64,000 nt of DNA from Cohnella ginsengisoli (GCF_029525555.1 NZ_JAPDHZ010000002.1:2207868-2271867); one strand, 5' to 3'; numbered from the stretch's first letter, positions 19,301-29,852 are shown. Notes: generated by a model from the letters alone, not told the origin. Numbers and translations: made by a program.

Positions 19301-22300
19301 GGAAGCCCTTAAGCGGATTGTCCACCGGCGCTTGACTGTAGGTGAGCGCATGCGTTCCCGCTGCCGTCGCCCAAGCCGGCGCGCTCGGATGGTCTACCGG
19401 CTCCGGTCCGGAAGGACCTCCGTCGCCGCCGCTCGTTCTGCCCGCCAGCGCATACAAGCCAAGCGCGTCGATCGTGAGGACATTGTCCGATTGACTGGCC
19501 GGTCCGAAGCCGAACTGGATTTGCAGCACCTTGCTTCGGTCGAATGCGGCATCGCAAGCGCCGCAGCCCTGCCAGGACGATTGGGAAAAGGCATTCCAAG
19601 GAATGCGGACCATGCCTTGGTAGCCCGCGGCGATCGACAGCGAACCTCCGCCCAGGGTGGTCGTCTTCCAGCCGTCCGCAGCGTTATAGAACTTGACGGC
19701 GCCGCCGGCTTTTAAGGAAAACTCCCCCTTTCGACGCGTCCGTAACCAGCGCTACGTTGAGATCCATGCTTTTGCCGCTCGGCGACGCATTGTTCAACCA
19801 GAAGGTTAGACCCTCGTAGTCGGTCCAGTCCGTGTCCGTCCCGGTAAACGCCGCGCGCTTGATATTAACCCAATTGGACGCGGGCTTGCCGGACGGCGGA
19901 ACAACGGACAATTTCATCGCCTGCGCGCCGTTCGCCACGTTCGTCTTGTCGAGCGTCCGAAGCACGGATGGATCGCCGTCCTCCCAGTCGATCTTCCAGA
20001 CGTTCTGCAGCGCGGCATCGTCCGCATAGGTATCGAAGCTGTCCAGGCTGCGGTCTGCCCGATAAAGTGCGATGTCATCGATCGTGACGACATTTTGGGT
20101 GTAGCCCTTGGGCGGGAAGCCGAACTGGAGTCCGTCGATCTCGCTCGGGTCCAGCGCGGCCGCGCATGCCGCCTGATCGCCGTCGCACTGCCAGGCGGCT
20201 TGAACGAATTGGTCCCAAGGAATTCTGACGACGCCGCTGAATCCCGCAGGAACGTTCAGCGAAGCGCCGTTAAACGCCGCTGCGCGCCAGCTTCCGTCGG
20301 CGGCGAGCGTGTAGGCCGATCCGCCGTCCTTTAACCCGAACTCACCCTTGGTGACGGGCGTCTCGAGCGCGACGTTTAAGCTAAAGTCCTTGCTGTCGCT
20401 CGTCGTGTTGTTCACCCAGAAGCTTAAGCCGTCGTAGCGGGACCAATCCCGCTTGTCTTGAGGGATCGCGTGGATAATATTCGCCCACTCCGAATCCGCG
20501 GTGGCGACGGACAGCCGGAGGCCCTTGCTCCCGCTCGCTTGGCCGAGCGCTCTCGTCACCGAGCCCGGCTTGTCCGACCAGGCTTCCGTCCATGCTTGAC
20601 CGATAGCCGCATCGTTCGCATAGGACTCGAAGTCTTCGATCAGCCCCGGCGTGCCGGTGCCCGGATTCGTCGGCGTGTCCGGACCATTCCCGTTGCCGCC
20701 GCCTGTTTCCGTATCCGTTTCGTATTTGTCCGTGAAGTAAATTTCATCGATATAGATGGTGCCCGTCGTATTCCAGGTCGCTTGCGCCAGGGCGATGCTC
20801 CAGATCGTCTGCGACAGATCCACGCCTTTTGCAGGCAGATCGATCACAAGATCCTTATAGCTTGTCGTTAACGTGTCGCCGCTGAATTGACCGAGCGTCT
20901 TCGTAACGCCGCCGATCGTGAGGTTGATCTGGCTTTCTTCGCCGCCGGCGGCGCCTTTCGCCCGAATGACGAGCTTGTTCGTTGCGGCCAGGTTGCGACC
21001 GATATTCGTCTCTAAACGGGACATATTCTGATATTGAAGGGCGAGCGCGCCGTTTTCAACGACGCCCGCGCCATTGCCGTTCGCGAAGTTGCTGGAGCCG
21101 GTCCATTGATTCAGATCGTTCTGCGTGCTTGCCGACCAGGCCGGCGTCCCGTCGTAATTATCGACGAGCAGCTTCGTCGGCGGCGGCGGCGGCGTTGTCG
21201 GCGGCGGCGAGCATGGCGACGCGCAGTCCCCCATCAGCACCGTGCCGAGGTTGAGCCAGCCTTCCTTGTCCTGATCCGCGTTCGCGAATCCGACCTGCTT
21301 CGCTTTGCTGCTGATCGCCTCGAGCGGATTGACGACTTTCATGACCAGGTAGTAATAACCGTCGCTCAAGGCCGGATCGTCGATGGTCGTATCAAAGTAA
21401 TACGGCTCGCCGAACGGCACGTACTTTGGATTCCCAGGAACGTTCCACTCCGGATACGTGCGGATCTGCGCAGGCTGCACCTTCGTGATGTCCCATGTCG
21501 TGTCCCATTGCTTGACCAGCTTCCCGGACGCGTTTTTCACGCCCAGCCGTACCTTCCAGGGATAGGAGAACGGCGCCACGCCGTTATTCTGAATGATCAC
21601 GCCGACCTTGAGCGGGGCTCCCTGCGCCACATTGTTGTAAAAAAGCGCTCTTCACGTTCAGATCGTAGCCCATTTTGCGGATGCCCGCAGCCACCTTGGC
21701 ATCGTTCGCGCTGTAGCTGCCGACGCCTTTATGGTTGATCATCCACGTCGCATGCGTAAGCTCGATGTCGTCGATCGCTTCGTCGACGTCGGCGCCGCCG
21801 CTGAAAAAGCGCTCCTGGATCTCCGGACGGACCTCGCCGCCGATCGACTCCGCGATCCATTTGTTTTCCGAACCGGCATCCAGCATTTGCGTCATGAACG
21901 AATAGTAGGCGCCGCCCATGCTCTCCGGCTGGGTTACGCTCTGCAGCGGATTCCCTTCCTTGAAGCCGAACGAATCGTCATGATAGCCGAAGTTATAATC
22001 GCCCGCGCCCGGCAGGCCGGGGTTGCGAACCTCTAATTTAGTGTGATTAAAGGCCGTGTCGTAGGCGTTAAAAATGGCGTTGATCGTCGTGGCGTTCGGC
22101 ATATGGTCCGGGTAGCTGTCGCTGCTCGTATCCGCGTCGTACGGCCAAGTATGCCACTCGCCCCACAGACCGACGAGGCCCATATGGATAAAGCCGATGC
22201 GCGGATCGCCGTCGTACTTGGCGCCGAACGCTTGAATGAAGTTGGTCAAATAAGCGACCATGCGCGGATCGTCGTAATCGGGTTCGTCCTGATTGAAGGC

Positions 22301-22789
22301 ATCGTTGTGTCGCATGGCGATGCCGTCGTCATGCATGAACTGCGGGATCGCGTCGGCTTCGCCGGGATATTCGAGATAGACGCGAAGCACCGCCTGATTG
22401 CCGCGTGCGGCAATGGCATTGAGCTGCGGTTCGATCCCAGCGTCGAACGTGAATGAATTCGGGCCGTTCATGACCGCCTTGAGCGGAACGTAGAACCACT
22501 CCAGGCTGTGGGGCAGCGAAGACTCGTTGTCCCACGGATAAAAGGGGGCGAAGCCTTTAAGTGGATTGTCCAGCGGGCTGGGCGCGGCGGTCAGATCGTG
22601 CTTGGCCAGCGCGCTGTCCGCCACCGGGCTCGGATAGGGATTGACCGGAACGCGCGTCGGGTCCGGGCTAGCGGCATTGGCTCGGCTCGGCGCCGCCGTA
22701 TTTGCCAGCACCGTGCTCAAGAGCAAACACATCGCCAGAAAAAAGCTGAATGACGATTTTCGAATCTGATGGGCCGACAATGGATGCAT
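16353..22789 (-). CDS. Giant SLH-anchored protein with two DUF4874/DUF4832 units (two frameshifts)
   Basis: Reconstructed as one protein of about 2144 aa. Order: signal peptide (1-40); first DUF4874/DUF4832 unit (about 70-520, DNPLKGFAPFYPW to EGWLNLGTVL); proline-rich linker; three CBM-like beta-sandwich modules (about 530-690, 715-890, 890-1085; each with DDIALY/IDEIYF-type end strands); second DUF4874/DUF4832 unit (about 1150-1590, DNPLKGFLPFYDA to GGWLNLGSVV); a BIG2-like domain (about 1600-1680); an S-layer-associated beta region; three SLH repeats (about 1955-2144) that tether it to cell-wall polymer. ATG 22789 follows AAGGAGG. The frame breaks at 21639-21644 (A6) and 19724-19728 (five-base run), each one base too long; corrected, the domains are continuous. 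DUF4832 chemistry is not established; surface glycan processing is inferred. Confidence 0.82.
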
Positions 22790-22860
22790 CGCGAATCCTC
22801 CTTAATTGTTTTTACCAATGATAGCGTTATCATAAAAATGTGAAAGAGTGGGATGGCGGG

Positions 22861-23060
22861 CTGTAACCCCCCCTCCCTCGCGCCGCTTCGCTGTAACCTC
22901 GCATTCCTCGCTTACAGCTACCCTCGCACGTCCGAACCGCGCTGCAACAGCGCATTCATCGCTTACAGTCGCGCTGCTTTGCTGTAACCGCGCCTTTCTC
23001 GCTTACAGCTACCAATCAAGTTACTCTTGCCGCTCCAACCTCACTTTTGCGGTTACAGCT
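22861..23060. repeat. Imperfect dyad repeats CTGTAAC / GTTACAG (region D)
   Basis: The 350-base gap between the giant gene and the permease gene holds no gene. CTGTAAC-like words (22861, 22891, 22942, 22982) and TTACAG words (22912, 22963, 23003, 23053) pair as small inverted repeats about 20 bases apart. Several spacings are 50-51 bases, near the period of the tandem arrays elsewhere in the window, although the unit is strongly degenerate. Confidence 0.6.
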
Positions 23061-23140
23061 ACCAATGATCTAGTTACTTAAAGGCCCTCACAAACCGGCA
23101 GCCCTGGCAGCGCGCAGGCGCCGCCAGGATCGAAGCCGCC

Positions 23141-23976
23141 TCAACCCTTGCTCGCGCTGAACGCGACGCCTTCGATGAACCGCCGCTGGAAGATCAAGAA
23201 TAGGACGAGCATCGGAATGACCGCCATGAACGCGCCGGCCGTGAGCACCGGATAGTCCGTGCCGAACATCGATACGAGCGTCGCAAGTCCTGCGGACAGC
23301 GTCAGCTTCTCGGGCGAGCTGTTGATGATGAGCGGCCATTGCAGATCGTTCCACGACCAGAGCAGTTGGATGATGACGATCGCGACGAGCGCCGACTTCA
23401 CCAGCGGCAGCATGATGTGGCGGAAGATCTGGAACGGATTGCAGCCGTCGAGCACGGCGGCCTCCTCCAGCTCCTTGGAGATGCCTAGGAAAAATTGCCG
23501 CAGCAAGAAGGTCGCGAACGGACTGACGAGCGAAGCGATCCAGAGCGCGGTCACCGAGTTGACGAGTCCGAGCTTGCTCATCATCATGTATTGCGGCGTA
23601 TAAAAGACCGGGTTCGGCACCATCATGACCGAGATGATCAGGAAGAAGCACAAGGCGCTGCCCGGAAAGCGAATGCGCGCGAACGCGAAGGCCGCCATGG
23701 CGCTGAAAACGACGGGAAAAAGCGTCTTCATGAACGCCGCCATCAGCGTGTTGGCGTAGTAGTGCAGAAAGGGGACTGCGCGAGCGCATCCTTATAGCCG
23801 CGAAGGCTGGGCTCCGCAGGGAACAGTCGAATCGGAATCTGGGTCGCCTCCGTCGTCGTCTTGAGCGACGTGAGGACCATCCAGAGGAACGGAAGCACCA
23901 TGATGACGGCTCCCGCGATGAGAATCAAGTGAATGACGATATTGCTTCTACGCTTGGCAGAGGCGACGCCGCTCAT
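23141..23976 (-). CDS. Carbohydrate ABC transporter permease, MalG-type (frameshift)
   Basis: Inner-membrane permease of a CUT1 sugar importer, 278 aa after correction, with six predicted membrane segments. The N-terminal TM is HLILIAGAVIMVLPFLWM, and the EAA loop that contacts the ATPase is EEAAVLDGCNPFQIFRHIMLPL. Typical end: QRRFIEGVAFSASKG. ATG 23976 follows GAGGAGG. The frame breaks near a four-G run (23771-23774), where one base appears missing (ALAQSP to FLHYYANTL), the only deletion among the frameshifts in this window. It lies 12 bases after the other permease gene. No ATPase gene is present; CUT1 systems commonly share an MsmX-type ATPase encoded elsewhere. Confidence 0.88.
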
Positions 23977-23988
23977 ATTCGTACCTCC

Positions 23989-24867
23989 TCAGTCGTAAAC
24001 CACCCATTTTTTTTGCATCAGGAACTGGAAGCCGGTCAGGATCAGGTTGATGACGAGCAGGATGTTAACGATTGCCGCGCCGTAATTCTGATCGTAGTAG
24101 ATAAAAGAATTCTGGTAATAGGCGTACACGAGCGAGCGCACGGAAGGCAGCGCGACGTTCGTCTTGCCGATGATCAGATAGATGCTGTCGAAAATTTGCG
24201 TGGCGCCGATGACGAGCACGATGGACGTAAAAAACAGCGTCGGCGTCAGCAGCGGGAGCGTAATATAGCGGAACTTGCGGAAGCCTACGGCGCCGTCGAG
24301 CTCGGCCGCTTCGTACAGCGGACGCGGGATGCCCTGGAGACCCGCCAGGATCAGCAGCATGTTGAAGCCGATCGCGCCCCATACGCCGACCATGACGAGC
24401 GCGTACATGGCGAACCGTTTATCCGAGATCCAGGCGATATGCGTGCCGATCGCGGAGTTCAGCAGGCCGTAGTCCTGCGCGAAAATAATGACCCACACCA
24501 TAGCCGCGGCGGCGGCCATCGTAACCTGCGGGAGGAAGTAGATGACCCGGTACGCGGACCTGCCCTTGATCTTCGCGTTCATCAGAACGGCGAAAAACGT
24601 AGACAACACGATCGTTAGCGGCACGAACAATACGACGTACAGCATCGTATTGCGGAGGTTTTGCCAAAACTCGTCGTCCTTGAACAACCGCTCGTAGTTG
24701 GCGAGGCCCACCCAGTGATTGTCCATGCCGAAATTTTCGGACTTCAGGAAGCCCAGGTAAACCGAGTAGATCGCCGGCCACAGCCAGAACACCAGCGTCC
24801 CGATCAAGGTAGGGGCGATCATCACGTAGGCCCATGCGTACCTGCTCTTTGCGTTCATTGCGTTCAC
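23989..24867 (-). CDS. Sugar ABC transporter permease, MalF-type
   Basis: A 292-aa CUT1 permease with six predicted membrane segments, starting YVMIAPTLIGTLVFWLWP. The EAA loop is YEAAELDGAVGFRKFRYITLPLLTP, and the PROSITE-like FNMLLILAGLQGIP precedes it. It is the middle gene of binding protein, permease, permease. The gap to the binding-protein gene is 67 bases and to the next permease 12 bases, so co-transcription is likely. The imported sugar is unknown; the divergent GH31 gene suggests an alpha-linked oligosaccharide. Confidence 0.92.
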   Translation of the reverse strand: MNAMNAKSRYAWAYVMIAPTLIGTLVFWLWPAIYSVYLGFLKSENFGMDNHWVGLANYERLFKDDEFWQNLRNTMLYVVLFVPLTIVLSTFFAVLMNAKIKGRSAYRVIYFLPQVTMAAAAAMVWVIIFAQDYGLLNSAIGTHIAWISDKRFAMYALVMVGVWGAIGFNMLLILAGLQGIPRPLYEAAELDGAVGFRKFRYITLPLLTPTLFFTSIVLVIGATQIFDSIYLIIGKTNVALPSVRSLVYAYYQNSFIYYDQNYGAAIVNILLVINLILTGFQFLMQKKWVVYD

Positions 24868-24934
24868 CCCATCATGGCCGAAGGCGTCCCGCTAACGGGA
24901 TCGCCTTCGACGATTTCGCCTCTTGAGACGATGC

Positions 24935-26293
24935 TTACTTCGCGTCCGCGATCGCCTGATTCATCATTTCCGCGACCTTCTTGGCGCCTTCTTCGACCGA
25001 GATCGCGCCGCCCCATGCCTGGGACATGATCTCGCTCTCCTTCGCGAACCAGACCGGATAAGACTTCGAGCCGCTCGGATAAGGCACCGCGTCCGCCGTC
25101 TGATCGATGAACACCTGCAGGTTCAGGTCCGGCTTGGACTTCACCCATGCATCCTGCGTGCCGTTGAACGCCGGGATCGCCGCGCCCATTTGCGCCGTGA
25201 TGTCGGCCGCTTCCTTCGAGCCGAGGAACTTCAGGAACTGCCAGGACTCTTCCTTGTGCTTGCCCTTCGCGGACATGACGTTGCCGAGGCCGTTGATGAT
25301 GTTGCCGCGCTTGACCTTGCCTATCGGCAGCTTCGCCCAGTCGTACTTGCCTTTGATGATGTCGCTGCTGGCCAGGTTGCCGTTATCCCACGAGCCGTCG
25401 AAAATCATCGCGAGCTTGCCGGACTTGAACATCTCGACCGCGTCCGTGTCGGTCATCTGCTGGTGCGTCGGCGAAGCCTTGTCGAGGATCAGCTGGTAGC
25501 GGGCCTTGAGCGCCTCGATGGTCGCCGGCTCGTCGTAGCCTGACTTGGTCATATCGTCGTTCAAAATGTGGCCGCCGTTGGCCAGAATGTCGTTCCAGTA
25601 GCCGGCTTGCGTGTCCAGCTTGGCGCCGAAGCCGTAGATGCCTTTGTCCGGCTGACTCAGCTTCTTGGCGACTTCGGCTAGCTTCTCGTAGGTCCACGTA
25701 TCGTCCGGGTACGGAATGCTCGCCTGATCGAAAAGCTCCTTGTTGTAAGCGAGGCCGATCGTATCGAAGTCCTTCGGAATGCCGTAGTTCTGCCCGTCGA
25801 GCGTGTAGATCGAGCCCAGGTTCGCGGCGTAGTTGTTCAGATCGATCTCGCCGGCTTGTACCTTGTCCGTGATCGGCTCGAGGAACTGGCCGGTCGCGTA
25901 CTTGATGAACTGGCCGCCGTGCATCCAGAAGACGTCGGGCAGCGTGCCTGCCGGCGCGGCCGCGGACATCTTGGTCCAGTAGTCGCCCCAAGGGATGACG
26001 TCGACCTTGACCTTGATGTTCGGATTCTGGTCGGTGAACGCCTTGGCGATCGCCTCCATGGCCGGCTGCTGGTTCTTGTCCCAGATCGTGTACGAGATCG
26101 TGACGGCTTTGCCGCCGTCGCCGCCTGCCGGCTTGCTCGCCGCGGGGCTCGAAGCGCCCCCTGCCGAAGCCGGCGCGCTGCTTGCCGCGCCCTCTCCGTT
26201 GTTCGAATTGCCGCCGCAGGCAGCCAGCGCCAGCGAAGCGACGAGCAGCACGCCTGCCGCCGAAGCCGCTTTCGATTTCTTTCTTGCGTTCAT
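24935..26293 (-). CDS. Sugar-binding lipoprotein of the CUT1 importer
   Basis: Extracellular solute-binding protein, 452 aa, delivering sugar to the two permeases encoded downstream. Lipobox LALAACGG with Cys at about residue 25 is followed by a low-complexity Ala/Ser/Gly tether, then the SBP_bac_1 fold (TISYTIWDKNQQPAMEAIAKAF, VDVIPWGDYWTKM, DGSWDNGNLASSD). ATG 26293 is preceded by a G-rich site and begins a normal signal peptide; the longer in-frame reading from 26359 is not supported. It is the first gene of a three-gene operon, and its promoter carries copy 2 of the shared regulatory element. Confidence 0.92.
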   Translation of the reverse strand: MNARKKSKAASAAGVLLVASLALAACGGNSNNGEGAASSAPASAGGASSPAASKPAGGDGGKAVTISYTIWDKNQQPAMEAIAKAFTDQNPNIKVKVDVIPWGDYWTKMSAAAPAGTLPDVFWMHGGQFIKYATGQFLEPITDKVQAGEIDLNNYAANLGSIYTLDGQNYGIPKDFDTIGLAYNKELFDQASIPYPDDTWTYEKLAEVAKKLSQPDKGIYGFGAKLDTQAGYWNDILANGGHILNDDMTKSGYDEPATIEALKARYQLILDKASPTHQQMTDTDAVEMFKSGKLAMIFDGSWDNGNLASSDIIKGKYDWAKLPIGKVKRGNIINGLGNVMSAKGKHKEESWQFLKFLGSKEAADITAQMGAAIPAFNGTQDAWVKSKPDLNLQVFIDQTADAVPYPSGSKSYPVWFAKESEIMSQAWGGAISVEEGAKKVAEMMNQAIADAK

Positions 26294-26347
26294 CGTGATA
26301 TCCCCCTCGTTTTTGGCTGATGTTCGTCGTGAGCTCTTGACGCTCTC

Positions 26348-26418
26348 ATCATAAGGCACGGGATTTGCGCGTTGATATGCCCCGATTTTAAGATTGCGGC
26401 CACATTCTTTAGATCCGC
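26348..26418 (-). promoter_or_regulatory. Regulon promoter element, copy 2 (ABC importer operon)
   Basis: Minus-strand order: GATCTAAA, about 20 nt later AATCTTAAAATC, GGGGC, ATATCAACGCG, then TATGAT (26348-26353), 55 bases from the binding-protein start. This matches copy 1 at 11361-11432 almost base for base in the conserved blocks and within one base in length. The weak -35 and paired half-sites suggest activation by an AraC-type regulator; the YesN-type protein encoded at 28131 is the nearest candidate. Confidence 0.65.
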
Positions 26419-26537
26419 TTTCCAGCCGTCCGCGTTGTCTGCATAATTACAACTGAAGCCAAAATCAGCTGAACGAGGACGCAACAATCGCCGGCTTCCG
26501 CCCGCATCCGTCCGTTACAGACAAGGAGAATGAAGTC

Positions 26538-28073
26538 ATGACCGACCTATCGATCGCCAGGCTGCCCGACGAATATTGGTGGGGCGGCGTTATCAACGAA
26601 GGCAGCGCGATGCCCTTTGGACAAACGGTCCATACGAGAGATCTGCGCATGACAGACGATAATCAGGCCTCTCCCCTGCTGCTGTCCAGCCGGGGCCGAT
26701 ACCTCTGGAGCGAGGAGCCGTTCGTCTTCCGCGCGGACGAGGAAGGGCTGTCCGTCTCGCCCGGCGCAGGCAAGGTTATCCTGGAAGAAGGGCATGGTTC
26801 GCTCAAAGGCGCATACATGCATGCCAGCAGCGCTCACTTTCCGCCGTCGGGCCACATCCCCGACGCGCTCGCCTTCACGGCGCCGCAGTACTGCACTTGG
26901 ATCGAGATGTTCTACGCGCCCACGCAGGACAAGATCATCCGCTACGCGGAAGCGATCCTGGCGAACGGGCTGCCGCCTGGCATTCTCATCGTCGACGACA
27001 ACTGGATGAAGGACTACGGCATGTGGGACTTTGACAAACACCGGTTCCCCGATCCGGCTGCCATGGTGGCCGAACTGCATCGCCTGGGCTTCAAGGTGAT
27101 GCTGTGGATGTGCCCCTATGTGAGCGCGGATTGCACGATCTTCAAGGAGCTTCGAAGCGGCGGGCTGCTCATGACAGGCCACGACGGAGCGCCTGTGCTG
27201 CGTCAGTGGTGGAACGGCTACAGCGCCGTCGTCGACTATACGAAGGCGGAAGGCGCGGCCTGGTTCAGGCGGCAGATGGACCGGCTGATCGCGGACTACG
27301 GCGTCGCCGGCTTCAAGCTCGACGCCGGCGAGCCGATCCTGCCGGACGCGCCCGACGTGACGCAGCCCGTCGCGTGGACGCGTCCGCTGCGCGAGCTCGA
27401 GGACTGCGAGGCTTACGCATCGCTTGGCGTCGGCTACTCGCTCGTCGAGCTGCGCATGTGCTGGAAGCTCGGCGGGCAAGCGCTCATCCAGCGCCAGCGG
27501 GACAAGACGCACACCTGGGACGCGAGCGGACTCGGCGGCCTGATCCCGAACGCCATCGCGCAGGGGCTGCTCGGCTACGCGTTCAACTGCCCCGACATGA
27601 TCGGCGGCGGCATGGACGGCGACATTAACTCTCCCGATTTCCGCTTCGACAGCGAGCTGTTCGTCCGGTATGCGCAGTGCGCAGCGCTGTTCCCGGTCTT
27701 GCAGTTCTCCATGGCGCCCTGGCGCGTGCTGGGCGGCGACGAGCTGGCCTGGTGCCTGGACGCCGTGCGGCTGCGGACCGAGCTCGGCGAAGAGCTGCTG
27801 GCGCTCGCCCGTCAGGCGGCGATCGACGGCCTGCCGATGCTGCGCAGCCTGGAATTCGAGTATCCGGGCCAAGGCTACGCGCTCGTGCAGGATCAGTTCC
27901 TGCTCGGCTCGAACCTGCTCGTCGCGCCGGTCGTCGTCAAGGGACAGACGACCAGGGTCGTTCATTTCCCCGAAGGCCGCTGGAGGGGCGACGACGGCAG
28001 TCTTGTCGAAGGTCCCGCCGTATTGGAGATTGAAGCGCCGCTCTCGCGGCTGCCGTGGTATCGTAAGCAGTAG
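26538..28073 (+). CDS. GH31 glycosidase
   Basis: A 511-aa glycoside hydrolase of family 31 (alpha-glucosidase/alpha-xylosidase group), shorter than most GH31 enzymes because the N-terminal beta-domain is compact. Barrel motifs: LIVDDNWMKDYG, GFKVMLWMCPYVS, and the nucleophile aspartate in GFKLDAGEP (about residue 260); the acid/base region is KTHTWDASGLGG; the loop NCPDMIGGGMDGD is typical. No signal peptide, so it should act on imported sugar. ATG 26538 follows AAGGAGA. It is divergent from the ABC importer and followed 57 bases later by the response-regulator gene, consistent with one catabolic unit. Exact linkage cannot be told from sequence alone. Confidence 0.88.
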   Translation: MTDLSIARLPDEYWWGGVINEGSAMPFGQTVHTRDLRMTDDNQASPLLLSSRGRYLWSEEPFVFRADEEGLSVSPGAGKVILEEGHGSLKGAYMHASSAHFPPSGHIPDALAFTAPQYCTWIEMFYAPTQDKIIRYAEAILANGLPPGILIVDDNWMKDYGMWDFDKHRFPDPAAMVAELHRLGFKVMLWMCPYVSADCTIFKELRSGGLLMTGHDGAPVLRQWWNGYSAVVDYTKAEGAAWFRRQMDRLIADYGVAGFKLDAGEPILPDAPDVTQPVAWTRPLRELEDCEAYASLGVGYSLVELRMCWKLGGQALIQRQRDKTHTWDASGLGGLIPNAIAQGLLGYAFNCPDMIGGGMDGDINSPDFRFDSELFVRYAQCAALFPVLQFSMAPWRVLGGDELAWCLDAVRLRTELGEELLALARQAAIDGLPMLRSLEFEYPGQGYALVQDQFLLGSNLLVAPVVVKGQTTRVVHFPEGRWRGDDGSLVEGPAVLEIEAPLSRLPWYRKQ

Positions 28074-28130
28074 GCGAATGCAAAAAATCGCAAGGTAGCG
28101 CAAGGAATCGAACCATGGGGGGGAGCCTGC

Positions 28131-29769
28131 ATGTACGAACTGCTCATCGTCGACGACCACGCTCACCTCGTGGACAGCCTCGAACGCAATGTGTCCTGGC
28201 AGGAGCTGGGGATCGGAAAGGTGCACAAGGCGTTTTCCGGCGAAGAGGCGCTCGAATTTTGCAAGACCAGCCCTGTCGATATCGTCCTCACAGACATCCG
28301 CATGCCCGGCATCTCCGGCCTGGAGCTGATCCAGCAGCTTAAAAAATACGACAAGCACTTTAAAAGCATTCTGCTGTCCGGGTACGGGGAATGGGATTAT
28401 GCGCAGGAGGCGATCCGGCAGCAGGTCGACGGCTACCTGCTGAAGCCCGTGGATCACGAGGAGCTGGCCGGCACGGTGCGCCGGCTGACGGAGGCGCTTC
28501 GCCTCGAGTGGGACGAGCGCGGCAGACAGCAGAAGGCCATGGATATGGTTCGCGAGCACATGCCGTTGTTCAGGGAGAAGCTGCTGACGGATCTGCTGCA
28601 GGGTCGTAAGCTGCCGCCCGAGCTGTTGGAGGAGAAGCTGGCTTATTATCAGCTGCCGTTTCGCCCGGGAGACCTGACGGCGATGTGTCTGGTGCGCATC
28701 GAGTCGTCCGCGGAGGAGCTGAATTGGCGGGACCAGTCCCTGCTCGCGTCCGCCGTCGCCAACATCGCGGAAGAGACGTTCTCGGATCTGTTCCAGGTCT
28801 GGCACGGCCGCGATGCCTACGATTACGAGGTATTCATTCTCAAAGTCCGGGAGGAGACGTGGCTGTCGCAGGATCCGCAGCCCGAGCTCGCCCGGCAGCA
28901 ATCGTTCGAGCATCTGGCCTCGCGGCTGCAGCAGCACGTCAGGCAATTTCTGAAGAGCAGCATCTCGATCGTCCTGGGCGATTGGCAAGTTATGTCGCTT
29001 GGCCTGCGCGGCATGTACCGGGATTCGCTGGCCGTGTTCGCCCGTCAGCTCGGCGGCGGGACGGATCTGCTCATCCGGCTGCAGGATGCCGCCACGCCGG
29101 AGATGCCCTACCGCATCCACAGCCTGTACGAGTCGCCGACGTTCATTCAGTTGTCCGAGATCGGCCAATGGGAGGCGATCCGTTCGAAGTGGGATACCGT
29201 CTTCCAGGAAGTCGCGGATAAGGGGATGGAATCGCGGGAGACGCTGCTCGAGCTTTATTATCACGCGATGGGGGCTTTTAGCTTTTTTTGCCCACAAGAA
29301 CGGCCTCAGTCTCCACGACATCTTCCCGTCCGAGCCCGACAAGCCCGGCGACGCCGGCCGGTTCCGCCAGATGCGCCAGCTCCAGGACTGGGTCGCGCAC
29401 ACGCTCGAACGGCTGCAGGAGATGACCAAGAGCGAATGGAACAACGAGCAGGCCGCGCTCATCCGCAAGGTGCAGCAGTTCATCGCGGAACGGCTCGCCG
29501 ATGCCACGCTCCAGTCGGCGGCGGACCACGTCGGCCTGCATCCGGCATACCTGTCGTCGCTGTTCAAGAGCAAGATGAGCGAAAACATAAGCGATTATCT
29601 TTACAGGGCGCGTATGCAGCGGGCCCGCGAGCTGCTGCTCGAACAGCCCGAGCTCAAGGTCAGCGACGTCGCTTCGGCGATCGGCTACCACAAGCCGCAG
29701 TATTTCATCAAGCTGTTCAAGGAGCACTACGGACTGACGCCGCAAGATTACAGGCATAAATCGACCTGA
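28131..29769 (+). CDS. YesN-type response regulator, AraC family (frameshift)
   Basis: A two-component response regulator of about 545 aa. Receiver domain 1-120 has the acidic pair in LLIVDDHAHL, phospho-aspartate in PVDIVLTDIRMPG (about residue 55), and lysine in GYLLKPVDHEEL. A long middle domain follows, then two helix-turn-helix motifs of AraC type (LQSAADHVGLHPAYLSSLFK and VSDVASAIGYHKPQYFIKLF; end GLTPQDYRHKST). The frame breaks in a T7 run at 29283-29289 (one base extra); the corrected join is AFSFFAHKNGLSLHDIF. It starts at 28131 after a GGGGGGGAG site. No kinase gene is adjacent; the orphan YesM-type kinase at 13 kb is a possible partner. It probably activates the divergent importer promoter. 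Confidence 0.88.
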
Positions 29770-29787
29770 GCGATCCCGGGAAAATAA

Positions 29788-29825
29788 AACGGCCTTCGTC
29801 CTTAACGTTCAGGACAAAGGCCGTT
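29788..29825. terminator. Bidirectional terminator
   Basis: AACGGCCTT-c-GTCC-N10-GGAC-a-AAGGCCGTT, a long stem between the convergent response-regulator and FN3-protein genes. Confidence 0.8.
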
Positions 29826-29852
29826 CCGCGAAGCTGGCAGACTCCGAAATGG

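Noticed and set aside
26547..29588. A 1013-codon minus-strand frame opposite GH31 and the response regulator
   Set aside because: It crosses two real genes and their intergenic region and encodes low-complexity Arg/Leu/His-rich sequence without a family.
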